A DNA stretch of 64,000 bases from Gemmatimonadota bacterium (lineage in GTDB: Bacteria; Gemmatimonadota; Gemmatimonadetes; Longimicrobiales; Gaopeijiaceae), in NCBI GenBank assembly GCA_022822425.1, contig JAJEBS010000247.1, positions 1-64,000 of the forward strand, given 5' to 3'. Position 1 is the first letter of the stretch. Every line of letters begins with the position of its first letter. The notes under the pieces are model-generated. The model worked only from the letters and a program-made list of their open reading frames with translations. It was not told where the DNA came from and did no database searches. Positions 28,582 to 38,233 of this stretch are shown in pieces. A program made the position numbers and the translations under genes.

Positions 28582-28971
28582 ATGTCCGACATCCCCGAGC
28601 ATCTCTACTACACCGAGGAGCATGAGTATGTGGGGGAAACCGACGAGGAGAGCGTCTACGTCGTCGGGATCACCGACTACGCGCAGGGGGAGCTGGGCGA
28701 CATCGTGTACGTGGAACTGCCGAGAGTCGGCACGCACTTCGACCGCATGGAGGTGTTCGGCGTCATCGAGGCAGTGAAGGCGGTCAGCGATCTCTACTGC
28801 CCGATCGCGGGCGAGGTCGTCGAGATCAACGAGGCCATCGACCTCGATCCGGCGCTGGTGAACGGCGATCCCTACGGGGACGGCTGGATGATCAAGCTGC
28901 GCGCGGAGGACGACGACGCACTCGAGGGCCTGATGAGCCCCGAGGACTACGAGTCCCACATCGACGGGTGA
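28582..28971 (+). CDS. gcvH: glycine cleavage system H protein
   Basis: A 129-residue lipoyl carrier of the glycine cleavage system. The lipoylation site is Lys66 in [20 protein letters not shown], and the fold-typical GDIVYVELP and SPEDYESHI segments are present. It shuttles the aminomethyl group between the P, T and L proteins. ATG 28582 lies after a GGAG; gcvP follows 37 bases later. A lipoate-attaching enzyme is encoded two genes downstream. Confidence 0.95.
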   Translation: MSDIPEHLYYTEEHEYVGETDEESVYVVGITDYAQGELGDIVYVELPRVGTHFDRMEVFGVIEAVKAVSDLYCPIAGEVVEINEAIDLDPALVNGDPYGDGWMIKLRAEDDDALEGLMSPEDYESHIDG

Positions 28972-29008
28972 GGAGCAGAGCATCCGCGCTTCGCGGATCC
29001 CCCGACTG

Positions 29009-31882
29009 ATGCCCGACATCGCGCACGAGAACCGATTCCCCCGCCGACATCTCGGTCCCGGGCCCCGGGATGTGCGCGCGATGCTGGAGGAGCTGGGCTA
29101 CGAGTCCCTCGACGGGCTGGTCGCGGACACGGTGCCCGAATCCATCCGCCTGCGGCGCGAACCGGATCTTCCCGAGGGGATCTCCGAGCACGAGCTGATC
29201 GGTCGGCTGCGGGAGATCGCCTCGCGCAACCAGGTGTTCCGCTCCTACCTGGGGATGGGCTACGCGGGCACCATCACCCCGCCGGTGATTCTCCGCAACA
29301 TCCTGGAGAACCCGGGATGGTACACGCAGTACACCCCCTATCAGGCGGAAATCGCACAGGGCCGGCTGCAGGCGCTGCTGAACTTCCAGACCATGGTGGG
29401 AGATCTCACGGGCTGCGCGGTCGCCAACGCATCGCTGCTGGACGAGGCCACCGCCGCTGCCGAGGCCATGACGCTCTGCCTGGCGTCCACCCGCGACCGC
29501 GGCCGCAACCGCTTCCTGGTCGCCTCCGACTGCCACCCGCAGACCATCGAGGTGGTGCGTGCCCGAGCGGAGCCGCTCGGCATCGAGGTGGTGGTCGAAC
29601 ACCCGCGCGACTGGGCGCTCGACGACAACGTGTTCGGCACGCTGGTGCAGTACCCGGGCACCGACGGCAGCGTGCGCAACTACCGGGCGCTCTCGGACGC
29701 GGTTCACGCGGCGGGAGGGCTCGTGGTCATGGCAACCGACCTGCTCGCGCTCACCCTGCTCACCTCCCCGTGGGAGATGGGCGCCGACATCGCGGTGGGC
29801 AACAGCCAGCGCTTCGGCGTCCCCCTCGGCTACGGCGGCCCGCACGCCGCCTTCATCGCCGCGCGCGACAACATGCGCCGCCAGATGCCGGGCCGGATCA
29901 TCGGCGTCTCCATCGACGCCCACGGCAATCCCGCGCTGCGCATGGCGCTGCAGACCCGGGAGCAGCACATCCGCCGCGAGCGGGCCACCTCCAACATCTG
30001 CACCGCCCAGGTGCTGCTGGCCGTCATGGCGGGCATGTACGCGGTCTACCACGGGCCGGACGGGCTGCGGCGCATCGCCACCCGGGTGCGCAACCTCACG
30101 GGCGTGCTGGCGGAGGGCGTGCGCAGACTGGGCCACCGGGTGGTGAACGAGGTCTTCTTCGACACCCTGACCATCGAGCCCGCGGGCGTGAGCGCGCGCC
30201 GGATCGTGGAGCGGGCGCGGGAGCGCGGAATCAACCTGCGCGAGGGCGCCGGGCACGTGAGCGTGTCGCTGGACGAAACAGTGGGACCGGAGGACCTGGA
30301 CGATCTCTTCGCCGTCTTCTCGGGCGAGGGCGGGCCAGGGTTCGACGCCGCGGGTCTCGCCCGGGAGACCGACGTGCCGCCCCTGCCCGCGAAGCTCGCC
30401 CGGGAGACGGTGTTCCTCGATCACCCCGTCTTCAACAGCTATCACTCCGAGACGGAGATGCTGCGCTACATCCGCCGTCTGGAGAGCCGCGACCTGTCGC
30501 TGACCACGAGCATGATCCCGCTCGGCTCGTGCACCATGAAGCTGAACGCCACCGCGCAGATGACGCCCGTCTCGTGGGCGGAGTTCGGCGCCATGCACCC
30601 CTTCGCGCCGCCGGAGCAGGCTGAGGGATACCGGCGAATCGTCGCGGACCTGGAGCGGTGGCTGGCCGAGATCACCGGGTTCGCCGCGACCTCGCTGCAG
30701 CCCAACTCGGGGGCCCAGGGGGAGTACGCCGGCCTGCTGGTCATACGCGCCTACCACCACGACCGCGGCGACACCCATCGCGACGTATGTCTCATCCCCT
30801 CCTCGGCGCACGGCACCAATCCGGCCAGCGCGGTCATGGTGGGGATGAAGGTGGTGGTGGTGAAGTGCGACGCGGACGGCAACATCGATGTCGATGACCT
30901 GCGCGCCAAGGCCGACCGGCACGCCGACCGCCTGAGCGCGCTCATGGTCACCTACCCGTCCACGCACGGGGTCTTCGAGGAGCGCATCCGCGAAGCCTGC
31001 GACATCGTGCACGAGCGCGGGGGGCAGGTCTACCTGGACGGCGCCAACCTGAACGCCCAGGTGGGGCTGGCGCGGCCCGGCGACTACGGCGCGGACGTGT
31101 GCCACATCAACCTGCACAAGACCTTCGCCATCCCGCACGGCGGCGGCGGACCCGGGATGGGCCCCATCTGCGCCGCCGAGCACCTGGCCCCCTTCCTTCC
31201 CGGCCATCCGCTGGTGAACACGGGAGGCGAAAAGGCGATCGGCGCCGTCTCCGCGGCTCCGTGGGGGAGCGCGAGCATCCTCCTCATCTCGTGGGCCTAC
31301 ATCGCCCTGCTGGGGCGCGAGGGGACGCGGAAGGCGACGGAGGTGGCCATCCTGAACGCCAACTACATGGCGAACCGGCTGGAGAAGCACTTCCCGGTCC
31401 TCTACAAGGGCGCGCGCGGCCGGGTGGCGCACGAGTTCATCCTCGACCTGCGGCCGCTCAAGCGGGCGACCGGGATCACCGACGAGGACGTGGCCAAACG
31501 CCTCATGGACTACGGCTTTCATGCGCCCACCATGTCGTTCCCGGTGCTGGGCACGATCATGGTCGAGCCCACCGAGAGCGAGTCGAGGGAAGAGCTGGAC
31601 CGCTTCTGCGACGCCCTGGTCTCGATCCGGGCGGAGATCCAGCAGATCGAGCTGGGGCTGGCCGACCGCAAGGACAATGCGCTCAAGAACGCCCCGCACA
31701 CCGCGGCGGTGGTCGTGAGCAGCGAGTGGAATCACGCCTACAGCCGGGAGCAGGCCGCGTTTCCGGCTCCCTGGACGAAAGAGGCGAAGTTCTGGCCCTC
31801 GGTGGGCCGGGTCAACAACGCATTCGGGGACCGCAACCTGGTCTGCGTCTGTCCCCCCGTGGAGAGCTATTCGGAGGTCTGA
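29009..31882 (+). CDS. gcvP: glycine dehydrogenase (decarboxylating), single-chain P protein
   Basis: A 957-residue PLP enzyme that decarboxylates glycine and loads the aminomethyl group on GcvH. Both halves of the fused alpha/beta form are present: [11 protein letters not shown] at the start, GSCTMKLN near the middle, and the PLP lysine Lys704 in [18 protein letters not shown]. The length matches the single-chain E. coli type rather than the split form. It is 2 nt from the next gene. gcvT and lpd are not in the window. Confidence 0.96.
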   Translation: MPDIAHENRFPRRHLGPGPRDVRAMLEELGYESLDGLVADTVPESIRLRREPDLPEGISEHELIGRLREIASRNQVFRSYLGMGYAGTITPPVILRNILENPGWYTQYTPYQAEIAQGRLQALLNFQTMVGDLTGCAVANASLLDEATAAAEAMTLCLASTRDRGRNRFLVASDCHPQTIEVVRARAEPLGIEVVVEHPRDWALDDNVFGTLVQYPGTDGSVRNYRALSDAVHAAGGLVVMATDLLALTLLTSPWEMGADIAVGNSQRFGVPLGYGGPHAAFIAARDNMRRQMPGRIIGVSIDAHGNPALRMALQTREQHIRRERATSNICTAQVLLAVMAGMYAVYHGPDGLRRIATRVRNLTGVLAEGVRRLGHRVVNEVFFDTLTIEPAGVSARRIVERARERGINLREGAGHVSVSLDETVGPEDLDDLFAVFSGEGGPGFDAAGLARETDVPPLPAKLARETVFLDHPVFNSYHSETEMLRYIRRLESRDLSLTTSMIPLGSCTMKLNATAQMTPVSWAEFGAMHPFAPPEQAEGYRRIVADLERWLAEITGFAATSLQPNSGAQGEYAGLLVIRAYHHDRGDTHRDVCLIPSSAHGTNPASAVMVGMKVVVVKCDADGNIDVDDLRAKADRHADRLSALMVTYPSTHGVFEERIREACDIVHERGGQVYLDGANLNAQVGLARPGDYGADVCHINLHKTFAIPHGGGGPGMGPICAAEHLAPFLPGHPLVNTGGEKAIGAVSAAPWGSASILLISWAYIALLGREGTRKATEVAILNANYMANRLEKHFPVLYKGARGRVAHEFILDLRPLKRATGITDEDVAKRLMDYGFHAPTMSFPVLGTIMVEPTESESREELDRFCDALVSIRAEIQQIELGLADRKDNALKNAPHTAAVVVSSEWNHAYSREQAAFPAPWTKEAKFWPSVGRVNNAFGDRNLVCVCPPVESYSEV

Positions 31883-31884
31883 CC

Positions 31885-32580
31885 ATGGCCAGCCTGACGT
31901 ATCACGGACACGCCACCTTCCTGCTCGAGCTGGGCGACGGCACGCGCATCTCGATCGACCCCTGGTACGAGGAGAGCCCCGCCAACGACCTGTCGCTCGC
32001 GGATCTGGGCGACGTCGACTACGTGTTCTGCTCGCACGGGCACTTCGATCACTTCGCGGACGCCATCCCGCTCGCGAACGCCACCGGCGCCACGCTGGTG
32101 TCGACCTTCGAGATCGTGGCTTTCGCCCAGACCCAGGGGGTCGAGAACGCGCACCCGATGCACATCGGCGGCGGCTTCAACTTCCCCTTCGGGCGCGTGA
32201 AGATGACCCCCGCGCTGCACGGCGGTCAGGTGCACGGCGACAACACGGGGGCGTACACGACGGTCCCGGGCGGGCTGCTCTTCCACGCCGACGGCACACG
32301 GGTATATCACGCCGGCGACACCGCGCTGCTCACGGACATGAAGCTCCTGCGCGGCCAGGTGGACGTGGCCCTGCTGCCGATCGGCGACAACTTCACCATG
32401 GGCCCGGAGGACGCGGCCATCGCGGTAGACTTCATCCAGCCCTCGGTGGTGGTGCCGATCCACTACAACACCTTCCCGCCCATCGTGCAGGACCCGGAGG
32501 CGTTCCGCGCGCTGGTGGGGGACGCCGCGCGGGTCGAGGTGATGGCCAGCGGAGACGTGCTGGAGCTGGGCGGAGGCTGA
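31885..32580 (+). CDS. UPF0173-type metallo-beta-lactamase-fold hydrolase
   Basis: A 231-residue MBL-fold metal-dependent hydrolase. The metal-binding motif is SHGHFDHFAD, and the LTYHGHATFLLE start, HAGDTALLTDM and VVPIHYNTFP are typical of the UPF0173/YtkL group. The substrate is unknown. It follows gcvP by 2 nt, so it is expressed with glycine cleavage, but no functional link is established. Confidence 0.88.
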   Translation: MASLTYHGHATFLLELGDGTRISIDPWYEESPANDLSLADLGDVDYVFCSHGHFDHFADAIPLANATGATLVSTFEIVAFAQTQGVENAHPMHIGGGFNFPFGRVKMTPALHGGQVHGDNTGAYTTVPGGLLFHADGTRVYHAGDTALLTDMKLLRGQVDVALLPIGDNFTMGPEDAAIAVDFIQPSVVVPIHYNTFPPIVQDPEAFRALVGDAARVEVMASGDVLELGGG

Positions 32581-32660
32581 CCGGCCCCGGATCCCTGAGC
32601 GATCCCTCGGCCGCCCGGGATGCGGCCGGCGCAGCCGGGTGGCGCGAGACGGTCCGCCGA

Positions 32661-33440
32661 ATGGCTCGCCTCCGGTGGACGGTCGTCTTCGACCCGCCTC
32701 GTGACGGCCCGGCCAACATGGCCGTGGACCACGCCCTCGCCGAGGCCGTCGAGCCCGACGCGGCGTGGCTGCGGCTGTACCGCTGGGTCCGGCCCACCCT
32801 TTCGCTGGGCCGCAACGAGCCGGCCGCGGGCGCCTACGACTTCGGGCGCGCCGAGCGGCTGGGGGTCGACGTGGTGCGCCGTCCCACCGGCGGCCGGGGC
32901 GTGCTGCACGACGCCGAGTTGACCTACGCGGTGGTCGCCCCGGTCGCCGCGGTCGGGCGGGTGCGGGCGGCCTACGGGGTGGTTCATGCGGGCCTGGCCG
33001 CCGGGCTGCGCTCCCTCGGGGCGGACGCCCGGTTGGCCGCGGGGGTGGCGCCGGGCCCGCCGCGGGCGGGAGCATGCTTCGACGCGACTGCCGGGGGGGA
33101 GGTGGTGGCGGGGGGGCGGAAGCTCGCCGGCAGCGCGCAGGCCCGCATCGCCCGGGCACTCCTGCAGCACGGGTCCGTGCTGATCGACGGCACCCAGGAA
33201 CTGATCGGCGAACTGCGTCGACCGTCCCCGGACCCGGACACACCACCCGCCTCCACGACCCTCCGCGAACAACTCGGCCACGCACCAGCGTGGCGGGAGG
33301 TCGCGACGGCGGTCACGGAAGGGCTCGCCGCGGAGCTGGGAACGGAACCGTTCATCGGCGAACTGCCTCAGGCGGCGGAGCGGTTGATTCCGGCGCTGGA
33401 GCGGCGCTATCGGTCGCATGAGTGGACTTTGCGCCGGTGA
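32661..33440 (+). CDS. lipM: LipM-like octanoyltransferase (LplA/LipB/BPL superfamily)
   Basis: A 259-residue enzyme of the biotin/lipoate protein ligase superfamily. RRPTGGRGVLHD and GGRKLAGSAQARI (Lys154) mark the fold. Cys139 in AGACFDAT corresponds to the acyl-accepting cysteine of LipM-type octanoyltransferases, which transfer octanoate from acyl carrier protein to GcvH, the first step of lipoyl synthesis. True LplA ligases lack this cysteine. Its place after gcvH-gcvP fits that role. The start is ATG 32661; an upstream in-frame start is not evident. No lipA or lipL is seen nearby. Confidence 0.8.
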   Translation: MARLRWTVVFDPPRDGPANMAVDHALAEAVEPDAAWLRLYRWVRPTLSLGRNEPAAGAYDFGRAERLGVDVVRRPTGGRGVLHDAELTYAVVAPVAAVGRVRAAYGVVHAGLAAGLRSLGADARLAAGVAPGPPRAGACFDATAGGEVVAGGRKLAGSAQARIARALLQHGSVLIDGTQELIGELRRPSPDPDTPPASTTLREQLGHAPAWREVATAVTEGLAAELGTEPFIGELPQAAERLIPALERRYRSHEWTLRR

Positions 33441-33555
33441 GTCAAAGATGATGCGTGGACCGGGCGGGTACGTTGACCTTCGGTAAGGAACCGCCAGATT
33501 TCGCGCTGTGCCAGCCTTGTGGCGAGTCACATGCGCCTCTTCTCCCGTGATCGAT

Positions 33556-34809
33556 ATGGTTCCGACCAGCCAACCGGTCGAGCACACCGGCAATCAGGTT
33601 TTCGTCTCCGGCAGCTTGAGCTTCGACTCGTTTCGCGGCCTGCTGGCAGCGATACACCAGGCCGCGATCGAGAAAGGTCACGCCGAAGTTACGCTCGACT
33701 TTTCCGCCACGACCTGGGTGGACCCCGGCCCGATGGTCGCCGTACTCGCATTCTGCATCCAGCTCCGCGACGAATTCGATGTGGGTTTTTCCCTGGTTCG
33801 CCCAGGCGCGGGAAAGGTGTGGCGCCTCTTTTCGAACGCCAACTGGGCGCATCTGGTAGCACCGCAGAAATTCTCGAAGTCAACGTGGCACCCCCCCTCC
33901 GGGCTGCCCGCCAGCCGGTTCAGATCGCCGAAGGAGCAGGATGAAATCGTGAGCCGGATCGTCGATGCGGTGCTTACTTCTCCCGCGGGGCTCGCGCGTC
34001 CAGGTCTCGCGGCCTTCGAGTGGGCGGTGAACGAGATTACCGACAATGTGCTTCAACACGCCGACTCGGCGCAGGGCGGGTTGGTGCAGCTGAATCACCA
34101 TCCCAACAGGAAGCAACTGGAGTTCACCGTAGCCGATGCCGGTCGAGGAATCCCCGATACCATGAGAACCACGAGGCCTTCGATTTCGGACCCGGATGCG
34201 TTGCAGCTCTCCATCCAGCGTGGAATCACTCGTGACAAGGAAGTAGGGCAGGGAAACGGCCTTTTCGGGACGCACCGGGCGTCCAAAGTGGGTACGGGTG
34301 ATTTCGTAATCCATTCTGGACATGCCAGCATCCGCTCCAACCTGAGGGCTCGCGAGGAAACGGTGCCCGTCGCCGGTACCCTGGTCGTCGTCACGCTCGA
34401 CTATTCCGACCCGGAGGCGCTGTGGCGAGCCCTCGACATCCACGACACCGGCGCCGACCCGGCCGGCGACTACATCGAGAACCGCTATGAGGATGATAGC
34501 GACGCTGTTCTGCACTTCGTGGTGCGAAGCGAGGCGAGTTCCGTCGGATCGAGATCGTCCGGCAGGCTGTCCCGCGCGAAGATCGAGAACCTCATGGCGA
34601 TGTATCCGAACTACCCGGTCAACATCGACTTCGGCGACATATCGGTCGTCTCGAGCAGCTTCGCGGACGAGTTTCTCGGCAAGCTCTTCGTACGCACGGG
34701 AGCGCTCCGCTTCATGAACACCGTCCGGTTGCGAAACGTGTCCCCAACGGCTCGAGCCGTGCTCGACCGCGCGATCCTGCAACGGGCAGCGCAGGCATCG
34801 GAGGACTGA
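33556..34809 (+). CDS. STAS-HATPase-DUF4325 regulator protein
   Basis: About 417 residues with three parts. Residues 1-115 look like a STAS domain (QVFVSGSLSFDSFRGLLAAI, HAEVTLDFSATTWVDPG). Residues about 140-275 are a GHKL ATPase: N-box EWAVNEITDNVLQHA, G1 ADAGRGIPDTM, G2 GQGNGLFGTHRAS. Residues about 330-415 resemble the STAS-like DUF4325 (NIDFGDISVVSSSFADEFLGKLF). Separate kinases and STAS antagonists form partner-switching pathways for sigma factors; here both are on one chain. No sigma factor or phosphatase lies nearby. Base composition looks more A/T-rich than the flanking genes, suggesting transfer. ATG 33556 is my choice; GTG 33508 or 33547 is possible. Confidence 0.75.
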   Translation: MVPTSQPVEHTGNQVFVSGSLSFDSFRGLLAAIHQAAIEKGHAEVTLDFSATTWVDPGPMVAVLAFCIQLRDEFDVGFSLVRPGAGKVWRLFSNANWAHLVAPQKFSKSTWHPPSGLPASRFRSPKEQDEIVSRIVDAVLTSPAGLARPGLAAFEWAVNEITDNVLQHADSAQGGLVQLNHHPNRKQLEFTVADAGRGIPDTMRTTRPSISDPDALQLSIQRGITRDKEVGQGNGLFGTHRASKVGTGDFVIHSGHASIRSNLRAREETVPVAGTLVVVTLDYSDPEALWRALDIHDTGADPAGDYIENRYEDDSDAVLHFVVRSEASSVGSRSSGRLSRAKIENLMAMYPNYPVNIDFGDISVVSSSFADEFLGKLFVRTGALRFMNTVRLRNVSPTARAVLDRAILQRAAQASED

Positions 34810-34871
34810 CGCCAGGCTCGGATCTGCCTTCCGCGGAGTGGCGGACGCCGGGCTCCATCGGAGGTATTCCC

Positions 34872-34943
34872 ATGAACGGCATCGCCATCGATGGCACCGG
34901 CTGCGGTGCCGCCCCGGATGTGTCAGGCATTCCGCAGTTATGA
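34872..34943 (+). CDS. possible 23-residue small ORF
   Basis: ATG to TGA encoding MNGIAIDGTGCGAAPDVSGI plus three more residues, too short for the ORF track. A consensus Shine-Dalgarno GGAGGT at 34860-34865 lies 6 nt before the ATG, unusually good for this window. It contains one cysteine, no membrane segment and no known family. It lies in the gap between the STAS-HATPase gene and the TolQ-like gene, just before a candidate promoter. Chance cannot be excluded. Confidence 0.35.
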   Translation: MNGIAIDGTGCGAAPDVSGIPQL

Positions 34944-34980
34944 CTCGACCCCCTGCCCGGAGCGCGGTGCGCTGGCACCC

Positions 34981-35009
34981 TTGACACATCCCGGGACTAC
35001 TTTCATCTT
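34981..35009 (+). promoter_or_regulatory. candidate promoter of the TolQ-like gene
   Basis: TTGACA (consensus) at 34981-34986 and CATCTT at 35004-35009, spacer 17 bases, about 85 bases before the start region. The -10 resembles the TATCTT of the imuA promoter. Confidence 0.5.
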
Positions 35010-35093
35010 GCCTGCTCCGATGCTAGGATAAGTTCCGGCAGACTCGGTGGGCTGTCCGCTGTGGGCAGTCATTCGTTTGCTTGCAACCCGCTC

Positions 35094-35813
35094 ATGGAGG
35101 GCACTCCCTTGGCCGCACTTACTCCCCTTTACGTCGCGTTGATGCAGATCCCCGGGATGGAAGCGCCGGACCAGACTCTCGGCGAGCAGATGGGCTTCAT
35201 CTGGGACCAGACGGGCTTCATGCGCTACCCGCTGGCCGCCTGCATCGTCGTCGGCATCATCGTCATCATCTGGAAGTTCTTCGACCTGATGGCCAAGAGC
35301 GGACGCACCAAGAAGATCCTCTCCGAGGTTGACGCGCTGCTTGCCGACGCCCAGTTGCAGGAGGCGATCGAGGTCACCCGCGAGTCCAACTCGCCCGCCG
35401 CGAACATTCTCTACGCCGGCCTCGAGCGGCACGAGGAAGGCACCGACCGGGTCATGAAGGCCATCGAGAACCAGGGACTCATCGAGTTGAGCCGCCTCGA
35501 GCGCGGCCTGGTGGTCCTGGCGACCCTCACCAACATCGCCCCGCTCCTCGGCTTCCTGGGCACGGTGATCGGGATGATCATCGCGTTCCAGTCCATCGAG
35601 CTGGCCGGCGAGGTCGAGGCGACGCTGGTGGCGGGCGGCATCAAGGTGGCGCTCCTCACGACCGCGGCCGGTCTCACGATCGCGATCCCCGTAAGCATCG
35701 CCCACAACTTCTTCGTCTCCCGCATCGACTCGCTCGTCATCGACATGGAGGAGTCGGCCCAGAAGATGATCGATGCGCTCCACGCGATGGAGACCGGGAG
35801 GGCGTCCATATAG
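35094..35813 (+). CDS. MotA/TolQ/ExbB-family proton channel protein
   Basis: A 239-residue inner-membrane protein. One N-terminal helix (YPLAACIVVGIIVIIWKFF), a cytoplasmic helical domain, then the paired helices TNIAPLLGFLGTVIGMIIAF and VEATLVAGGIKVALLTTAAGLTIAIP, the TolQ/ExbB signature. Such proteins make proton-driven stators with an ExbD/TolR partner, but none is next to it; a lytic transglycosylase follows. The start is ambiguous: ATG 35094 has no ribosome binding site, while TTG 35109 in the same frame has GGAGG 8 nt upstream and may be the true start (234 residues). Confidence 0.87.
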   Translation: MEGTPLAALTPLYVALMQIPGMEAPDQTLGEQMGFIWDQTGFMRYPLAACIVVGIIVIIWKFFDLMAKSGRTKKILSEVDALLADAQLQEAIEVTRESNSPAANILYAGLERHEEGTDRVMKAIENQGLIELSRLERGLVVLATLTNIAPLLGFLGTVIGMIIAFQSIELAGEVEATLVAGGIKVALLTTAAGLTIAIPVSIAHNFFVSRIDSLVIDMEESAQKMIDALHAMETGRASI

Positions 35814-35835
35814 CCGGAACCCGAGGTTTCGCAGT

Positions 35836-35871
35836 CGAAAGGTCACCCCAAGGGGTGGCCTTTCGTCATTT
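35836..35871 (+). terminator. intrinsic terminator after the TolQ-like gene
   Basis: A 14-bp stem CGAAAGGTCACCCC / GGGGTGGCCTTTCG with one G-U pair and a two-base AA apex, followed by TCATTTT, starting 22 bases after the stop codon. Confidence 0.75.
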
Positions 35872-35889
35872 TCAGGCAGGCGTTTGAAG

Positions 35890-38217
35890 ATGAAACCATC
35901 GTCCGTGAACGTACTGATTCTCGCCACCGCGGCGTCCCTGACCATCGCCAGCCCCGCCGCTGCCTCGCCCCTGTCCCTGTCGCGGCCCGGAGCGACTCCC
36001 CAGGCCGCGGCAACGGGGAGCCGTGACCGGATCGAACGGCCCTGGCAGACCGCGGTCGCGCTGAGGGAGGCACTCGCCGGAACCGATTCCCCGGAACCCG
36101 CCGCCATCCTGGAGCTGGCCCGCGCCGAGGCGGGCTGGCGGAACTGGACACAGGTGAACGAGCTGCTCGCGGGCGCGGAGTGGCTCGACGAGGTGAATTC
36201 CGGGGAAGGATGGTTCCTTCTCGGCCGGGCAGCCGAGGTGGAAGGCGACTGGGCAGCCGCCGAGCAAGCCTTCGGCGCCTACCTGGCCGGTGGAAACCGC
36301 GACGAGGAAGCTGTCCTGCGCCTGGTCCCGATTCGAGCCCGTCTGAACCGTTCCGGAGACGCGCTCGAGACGCTTGAGGCGATCGCCTCGGGTCGCACGG
36401 GCTTCTTCAGCAGCCGCATGCGGCTGGAGGTCGCGGACATTCTCGCCCCGCTGGGCGACACCGCCGGCGTGCGGCTGGCGAGCGCGGGCATCACCGACGA
36501 CGAGATCCGGGAACGAACCTGGCTGCTCCGCTCCGACGCATACCTGACCGTGGCCGACAGCGCCGCCGCAGAGATCTTCCTCGACCAGACCGTCACCTCG
36601 ATCTCGAACGACGGACGACGGGCGCGCGGATGGGCGATGCTGGGCGAACTGCGACAGGCGCGCGGCGACCGGGAAGGCGCGCTCTCGGCCTTCCGGGCCG
36701 TGCTCGACGCCGTCGACCGGGGAAGCGCCGCCACCCTTGCCGCCACCGCCCTGGCCGAATCGGGCACCGCCTCGACCGACGACCTCCCGGCCCTGGGGCG
36801 CGTCCTCCAGCGCGGAGGCGAGACCGGACTCGCGCTCGAGGTCTACGATCGCTACCTGGAGGAAACCTCCACCGCTCCCCCGGCCACCCTGCGCCTGGCG
36901 CGCGCGCGCCTGATGGCGGGCTCGGGGCGGCTTTCGGAAGCCAGGGACGAGTTCACCAGCCTCGCCGGAAGCGATGACCCGGAGGTGGGCGCACCGGCCC
37001 TCGACAACCTGGCCCGGGTGCAGCGGCGGCTCGGTGCGGGAGGAGCAGCGGAGGCGGCGCAGGAGCAGATGGTGGAGCGCTTCCCGGGGAGCCGCGCGGC
37101 GGTCGACTTCATCTTCTTTCGCGCAGACGCGGACCACGACGCGGGCCGGCTCTCCCGGGCCATGGAGGGGTACGGGCAAACCGCATCGATGGCGCCCACC
37201 ATGGATCGCGCCGGTCTGGCGCGCATGCGGCTCGGCCAGCTCCACATCGGCGCTGGCGATCACCGGCAGGCGGCCGAGGTCTTTGAAGACTACCTCGCCG
37301 ACTTTCCCCGGGGGCGGCGCTGGCAGGAAGCCGCCTACTGGGCTGCGTGGACCCGCCTTCGGCTGGGCGAGCGCGAGCTCGCTACCGGGCATGTGGCGCT
37401 CGTCACCCGCGGCGATCCTCTTTCCTACTACGCCTTCCTCGGAGCGGAGCTGCTCGGCGAGGACTACGACCCCGAACTGGAGCCCGATCCCCCCTTCGAC
37501 GAGTCCACCGTCTTCTGGATGTATGAGCCGCTGCGCGAAGCCGCGCTCCTGAGGCGCGCGGGAATGAGCTCGGCCGCCGCGGACATCGCGGCACGATTGC
37601 TGGAGCGGGCCGAAGGGTCTCCGGGAGCGCTGCTCCGGCTGGCAGAAGGGCTGATCGCCGAAGGCATGTACATCGAGGGCATCCGCATCGGGGGACGGGC
37701 CCAGAGCGCCGGATATCCCCGCTCGCCGCGGCTCGTGCGCGCGGCCTATCCGCTCCCCTATCGGAACCTCATCTTCGACGAGGCGGCCCGGCACGAAGTG
37801 GACCCGTTCCTGATGGCCGCCCTGATGCGCCAGGAATCCGCCTTCGACGCGGAAATCGTCTCCAGCGCGGGAGCGATCGGGCTCATGCAGGTGATGCCCG
37901 CGACCGGACGCGAGCTCGCGCGCCGGGGAGGACCGAACCCCTTTTCGGCCACGGCCCTGCGGGTCGCCGATGTCAACCTGCGCCTGGGTTCGCGCTACCT
38001 CGCGCAGATGCTCGGCCGCTACGACGGCCGGCTGCCGCTGGTGCTGTCGGCCTACAACGCGGGTCCCTCCCGCGCCAACCGCTGGCGCCGCCTTCCGGAA
38101 GCCTCGGACCTCCAGCGCTTCACCGAGCGGATCCCCTTCTTCGAGACGCGCAACTACGTGAAGAGCGTCGAGCGCAACCTGAGGATCTATCGCTGGCTGT
38201 ACGGCGACGACTCATGA
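35890..38217 (+). CDS. Slt-type soluble lytic murein transglycosylase with TPR-like domain
   Basis: A 775-residue exported enzyme cleaving peptidoglycan glycan strands. An N-terminal signal peptide (VLILATAASLTIASPAAASP) precedes a long alpha-helical superhelix of TPR-like repeats (about residues 50-620), then the catalytic SLT domain. The catalytic residue is Glu649 in LMRQESAFDAEIVSSAGAIG, followed by LMQVMPATG and LSAYNAGPSRANRW. The arrangement matches Slt70. It follows a terminator, so it is probably transcribed separately from the TolQ-like gene, and it lies 16 bases before polA. Confidence 0.9.
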   Translation: MKPSSVNVLILATAASLTIASPAAASPLSLSRPGATPQAAATGSRDRIERPWQTAVALREALAGTDSPEPAAILELARAEAGWRNWTQVNELLAGAEWLDEVNSGEGWFLLGRAAEVEGDWAAAEQAFGAYLAGGNRDEEAVLRLVPIRARLNRSGDALETLEAIASGRTGFFSSRMRLEVADILAPLGDTAGVRLASAGITDDEIRERTWLLRSDAYLTVADSAAAEIFLDQTVTSISNDGRRARGWAMLGELRQARGDREGALSAFRAVLDAVDRGSAATLAATALAESGTASTDDLPALGRVLQRGGETGLALEVYDRYLEETSTAPPATLRLARARLMAGSGRLSEARDEFTSLAGSDDPEVGAPALDNLARVQRRLGAGGAAEAAQEQMVERFPGSRAAVDFIFFRADADHDAGRLSRAMEGYGQTASMAPTMDRAGLARMRLGQLHIGAGDHRQAAEVFEDYLADFPRGRRWQEAAYWAAWTRLRLGERELATGHVALVTRGDPLSYYAFLGAELLGEDYDPELEPDPPFDESTVFWMYEPLREAALLRRAGMSSAAADIAARLLERAEGSPGALLRLAEGLIAEGMYIEGIRIGGRAQSAGYPRSPRLVRAAYPLPYRNLIFDEAARHEVDPFLMAALMRQESAFDAEIVSSAGAIGLMQVMPATGRELARRGGPNPFSATALRVADVNLRLGSRYLAQMLGRYDGRLPLVLSAYNAGPSRANRWRRLPEASDLQRFTERIPFFETRNYVKSVERNLRIYRWLYGDDS

Positions 38218-38233
38218 ACCGCGGCCACGGGCC

